Shown here one piece after another: positions 5,094 through 6,658 of a stretch of DNA of 6,658 nt. Source of the DNA: Planctomycetales bacterium (lineage in GTDB: Bacteria; Planctomycetota; Phycisphaerae; SM23-33). The notes beneath the pieces were generated by a model that ran no database searches, was not told where the DNA came from, and worked only from the letters and a program-made list of their open reading frames with translations. Each line of letters opens with the position of its first letter. Position 1 is the first letter of the stretch. The DNA lies in the NCBI GenBank assembly GCA_030642005.1, contig DAOWOP010000147.1:1-6658 (forward strand), read 5' to 3'. The position numbers were made by a program, and so were the translations under genes.

Positions 5094-5624
5094 ATGGACA
5101 CGTTTGTAGCAATTGCTTTTCTGGTCGTTTGCGTTCTTCTGATAATCATCGTCTTGCTTCAGAAGGGCCGGGGCGGCGGTTTGGGCGGCATCCTTGGCGG
5201 CGGGGGGCAATCCGCCTTCGGCACGCGAACCGGCGATGTCTTTACATGGGTAACAATCGTGCTGGTCGGCGTCTTTCTGTTGCTGGCAATAGGCGCGACG
5301 AAATCATTCCGAAGCAAAGAACAGGCAAAGATCGCCGCGCCGACCTTCTATCCCCCGCCAAAGCCCATCGCCAAGGCCAAACTGATAACAATGGCCGTCA
5401 ACCCGCGAAAGGCGGGCATATTCTATACAGACGATGGCAGCGAGCCGACACGCAGGTCGCGGAAGTACGAGGCGCCCGTCCGCATCACGCCGGGAACGAC
5501 GCTCAAGGCGCGGGCATACCTGCCCGGCTGGGACGACAGCGATATGCAAATCGGCGTGTACCCGCATCCTTCGGCCACGACAACCACCGCTCCGACATCG
5601 GTACCGGCCGAAACGCCAAACTGA
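5094..5624 (+). CDS. secG: Protein translocase subunit SecG with C-terminal chitobiase-like domain
   Basis: SecG is the small membrane subunit of the SecYEG channel that exports proteins across the inner membrane. The first ~70 residues are a typical SecG: a hydrophobic helix at 4-22, a Gly-rich loop (RGGGLGGILGGGGQSAFGTRTGD, 26-48), then a second helix at about 50-67. The protein is 176 residues, well above the roughly 75-110 common in the family. The rest is a Pro-rich linker (83-92) and, at about 97-155, a segment with IFYTDDGSEPTRRSRKY then ITPGTTLKARAYLPG. This fits the CHB_HEX_C-type domain pattern (YT.DGS.PT..S..Y......TT.KA.A). A Thr/Pro-rich end follows. SecG C termini face outward, so the domain should be periplasmic. 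GAGGA at 5080-5084 precedes the ATG by nine bases. The stop lies 14 bp before yicC, so the two are probably co-transcribed. Confidence 0.9.
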   Translation: MDTFVAIAFLVVCVLLIIIVLLQKGRGGGLGGILGGGGQSAFGTRTGDVFTWVTIVLVGVFLLLAIGATKSFRSKEQAKIAAPTFYPPPKPIAKAKLITMAVNPRKAGIFYTDDGSEPTRRSRKYEAPVRITPGTTLKARAYLPGWDDSDMQIGVYPHPSATTTTAPTSVPAETPN

Positions 5625-5638
5625 CAGGAGAAATGGAA

Positions 5639-6523
5639 ATGATTCGATCAATGACAGGCTTCGGAGCACGAAGCAGGGAAATTGCCGGCGCACGGTACTC
5701 CGTCGAAATCCGCTCGGTCAACAGCCGGTACTTCAAGGCCGTCGTCCGCCTGCCGGACCTGTGGGGCGGGCTGGAAGTCGAGATTGACCGCCGCCTGCGG
5801 AGATATCTCAGCCGAGGCAGCGTCCAGTTCGCCATGAGAATGACGGCGACGTCAGCCGAGGCGGCGCCGCAAATCAACATGTCCGTCCTGGAGCGATACA
5901 TCGAGCAACTGGACATCATCAGGCCCGACCAGGCCGACGTGAGTATCACCGTCGATCTGGCATCCCTGCTGCTGCTGCCGGGCGTCTGCTCACCGCCGGA
6001 CGCCGACAGTCTGTCCGACCAGATCAAGTCCGAAATACTCGAACTGGCGGATGAAGCCATCGCCGCCCTCATTGAGATGCGAACAGTCGAAGGCAAGGTC
6101 ATCGCCGATGACTTTCGTACCCAGTGCGACACCATCGAGCAACGTCTGACCGATGTGGCCGGACGCGCCGGGACGGTCATCCATGAGTACCACGAACGGC
6201 TCAGTCGGCGAGTTGCCGAACTGACCGCGGCAGCCGAACTGAAACTCGACGAACAGGACCTCGCCAGAGAGATTGCGATCTTCGCCGAGCGATGCGACAT
6301 CGCCGAGGAACTGTCTCGCCTGGGCGGGCACATCGAGCAGTTCCGATCTGTGGTCGGCCAGGCCGACCATGCCGGTCGAAAACTCGATTTCCTCGCACAG
6401 GAAATGCTCCGCGAGGCCAACACCATCGCATCCAAGGCCAACGACGGTCAAATCGCCTGGGCCGTTGTGGAAATCAAAACCGCCATCGACCGCATCAAGG
6501 AGCAGGTCCAGAACGTCGAATGA
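5639..6523 (+). CDS. yicC: YicC family endoribonuclease
   Basis: The product is a 294-residue cytosolic protein of the YicC/YloC family, whose E. coli member is reported to be an endoribonuclease linked to small-RNA decay. The N terminus MIRSMTGFG is the family signature. EMRTVEGK (146-153), CDIAEELSRLGGHIEQF (219-235) and GRKLDFLAQEMLREANTIASKA (246-267) mark the conserved C-terminal half, and the length is close to the ~290 usual. I choose ATG 5639 because AGGAG at 5626-5630 sits eight bases before it; the in-frame ATG at 5633 is only two bases from that site. The frame stays open far upstream through secG, but that stretch is basic, uncharacteristic sequence and not part of the protein. 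In many bacteria yicC is followed by gmk; the start seen at 6611 does not look like guanylate kinase. Confidence 0.95.
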   Translation: MIRSMTGFGARSREIAGARYSVEIRSVNSRYFKAVVRLPDLWGGLEVEIDRRLRRYLSRGSVQFAMRMTATSAEAAPQINMSVLERYIEQLDIIRPDQADVSITVDLASLLLLPGVCSPPDADSLSDQIKSEILELADEAIAALIEMRTVEGKVIADDFRTQCDTIEQRLTDVAGRAGTVIHEYHERLSRRVAELTAAAELKLDEQDLAREIAIFAERCDIAEELSRLGGHIEQFRSVVGQADHAGRKLDFLAQEMLREANTIASKANDGQIAWAVVEIKTAIDRIKEQVQNVE

Positions 6524-6610
6524 ATTGGTGATTCGTAATTCGTAATGTGGGTATCAGGTCTTTTTTTGACTAATTACCAATTACTAATTACGAATTACCA
6601 ATCACCAATT
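6523..6610. repeat. Heptamer-based inverted repeat filling the gap after yicC
   Basis: The left arm 6523-6546 and right arm 6587-6610 are reverse complements at 23 of 24 positions. Both are built of 7-bp units: AATTGGT, GATTCGT and AATTCGT on the left (6523-6543), and AATTACN units from 6572 to 6599 then AATCACC (6600-6606) on the right. The array begins on the last base of the yicC stop codon and ends directly before ATG 6611. The ~25-base loop holds a seven-T run (6561-6567) that is not preceded by a closed stem. Confidence 0.85.
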
Positions 6611-6658
6611 ATGTCCACGACCGATTCGGCAATTGGCATCCGCGCGACCGATTACAGC
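6611..6658 (+). CDS. Possible start of a further gene, cut by the window end
   Basis: An ATG directly after the inverted repeat opens a frame of 16 codons (MSTTDSAIGIRATDYS) with no stop before the window ends. The position, right behind a gap-filling repeat and on the same strand as the cluster, mirrors how aroF begins. No Shine-Dalgarno sequence is visible. The residues do not match a family I recognise and do not resemble the P-loop start of guanylate kinase. Confidence 0.4.
   Translation, partial: MSTTDSAIGIRATDYS

Noticed and set aside
5045..5638. Long N-terminal extension of yicC through secG
   Set aside because: It is an out-of-frame reading of secG with an Arg-rich, featureless translation; MIRSMTGFG is the family's true beginning.
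6549..6558. 10-mer GGGTATCAGG matching the reverse complement of 1631-1640 inside the MITE
   Set aside because: Isolated 10-base matches are expected by chance several times in a window this size, and nothing around it aligns.
6561..6567. Seven-T run after yicC as a terminator
   Set aside because: No stable stem closes immediately before it; it lies in the loop of the larger inverted repeat.

Overview
The window looks like a chromosomal piece of a moderately GC-rich bacterium, most likely a planctomycete or a relative (Phycisphaerae-like). This is inferred from the mix of housekeeping genes, a SecG with a long extra-membrane tail, a dinucleotide-dependent Gfo/Idh/MocA oxidoreductase of a type abundant in that phylum, and intergenic spaces packed with palindromes and short-period repeats. 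No rRNA or other phylogenetic marker is present, so the assignment is tentative.

Layout. Positions 1-335 hold no gene but are rich in structure: a heptamer array (44-78), a possible terminator (158-185), two perfect palindromes sharing a 20-bp core (104-131 and 213-242) and a third unrelated perfect palindrome (266-291). On the minus strand, 336-1376 encodes a Gfo/Idh/MocA oxidoreductase with a plausible promoter just upstream. The 469-base gap 1377-1845 carries a ~260-bp, nearly fully palindromic MITE-like element (1471-1730) with 27-bp terminal inverted repeats and an exact 10-bp flanking direct repeat. A good sigma70-like promoter (1748-1776) and a GC-rich hairpin in the presumed leader follow it.

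From 1846 onward five genes run on the plus strand: pheA (chorismate mutase-prephenate dehydratase-ACT), aroF (type I-beta DAHP synthase with ferredoxin-like regulatory domain), tpiA (triosephosphate isomerase), secG (with a chitobiase-C-terminal-like domain) and yicC (YicC-family endoribonuclease). A possible further gene starts at 6611 and runs off the window. The gaps are 146, 67, 74, 14 and 87 bases, so co-transcription from the promoter before pheA is plausible. DAHP synthase (entry to the shikimate pathway) and PheA (phenylalanine branch) each carry a small-molecule-binding-type regulatory domain, so both ends of aromatic biosynthesis look feedback-controlled. tpiA, secG and yicC are ordinary housekeeping genes.

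The most unusual feature is what fills the gaps. Every spacer except the 14-bp secG-yicC gap is occupied by an inverted repeat of a different sequence. Two of these, and a third array at the window start, are built of degenerate 7-bp tandem units. In two gaps the arrays run almost exactly from stop codon to start codon. In two others the repeat arm is translated as an extra C-terminal tail, on aroF and tpiA.
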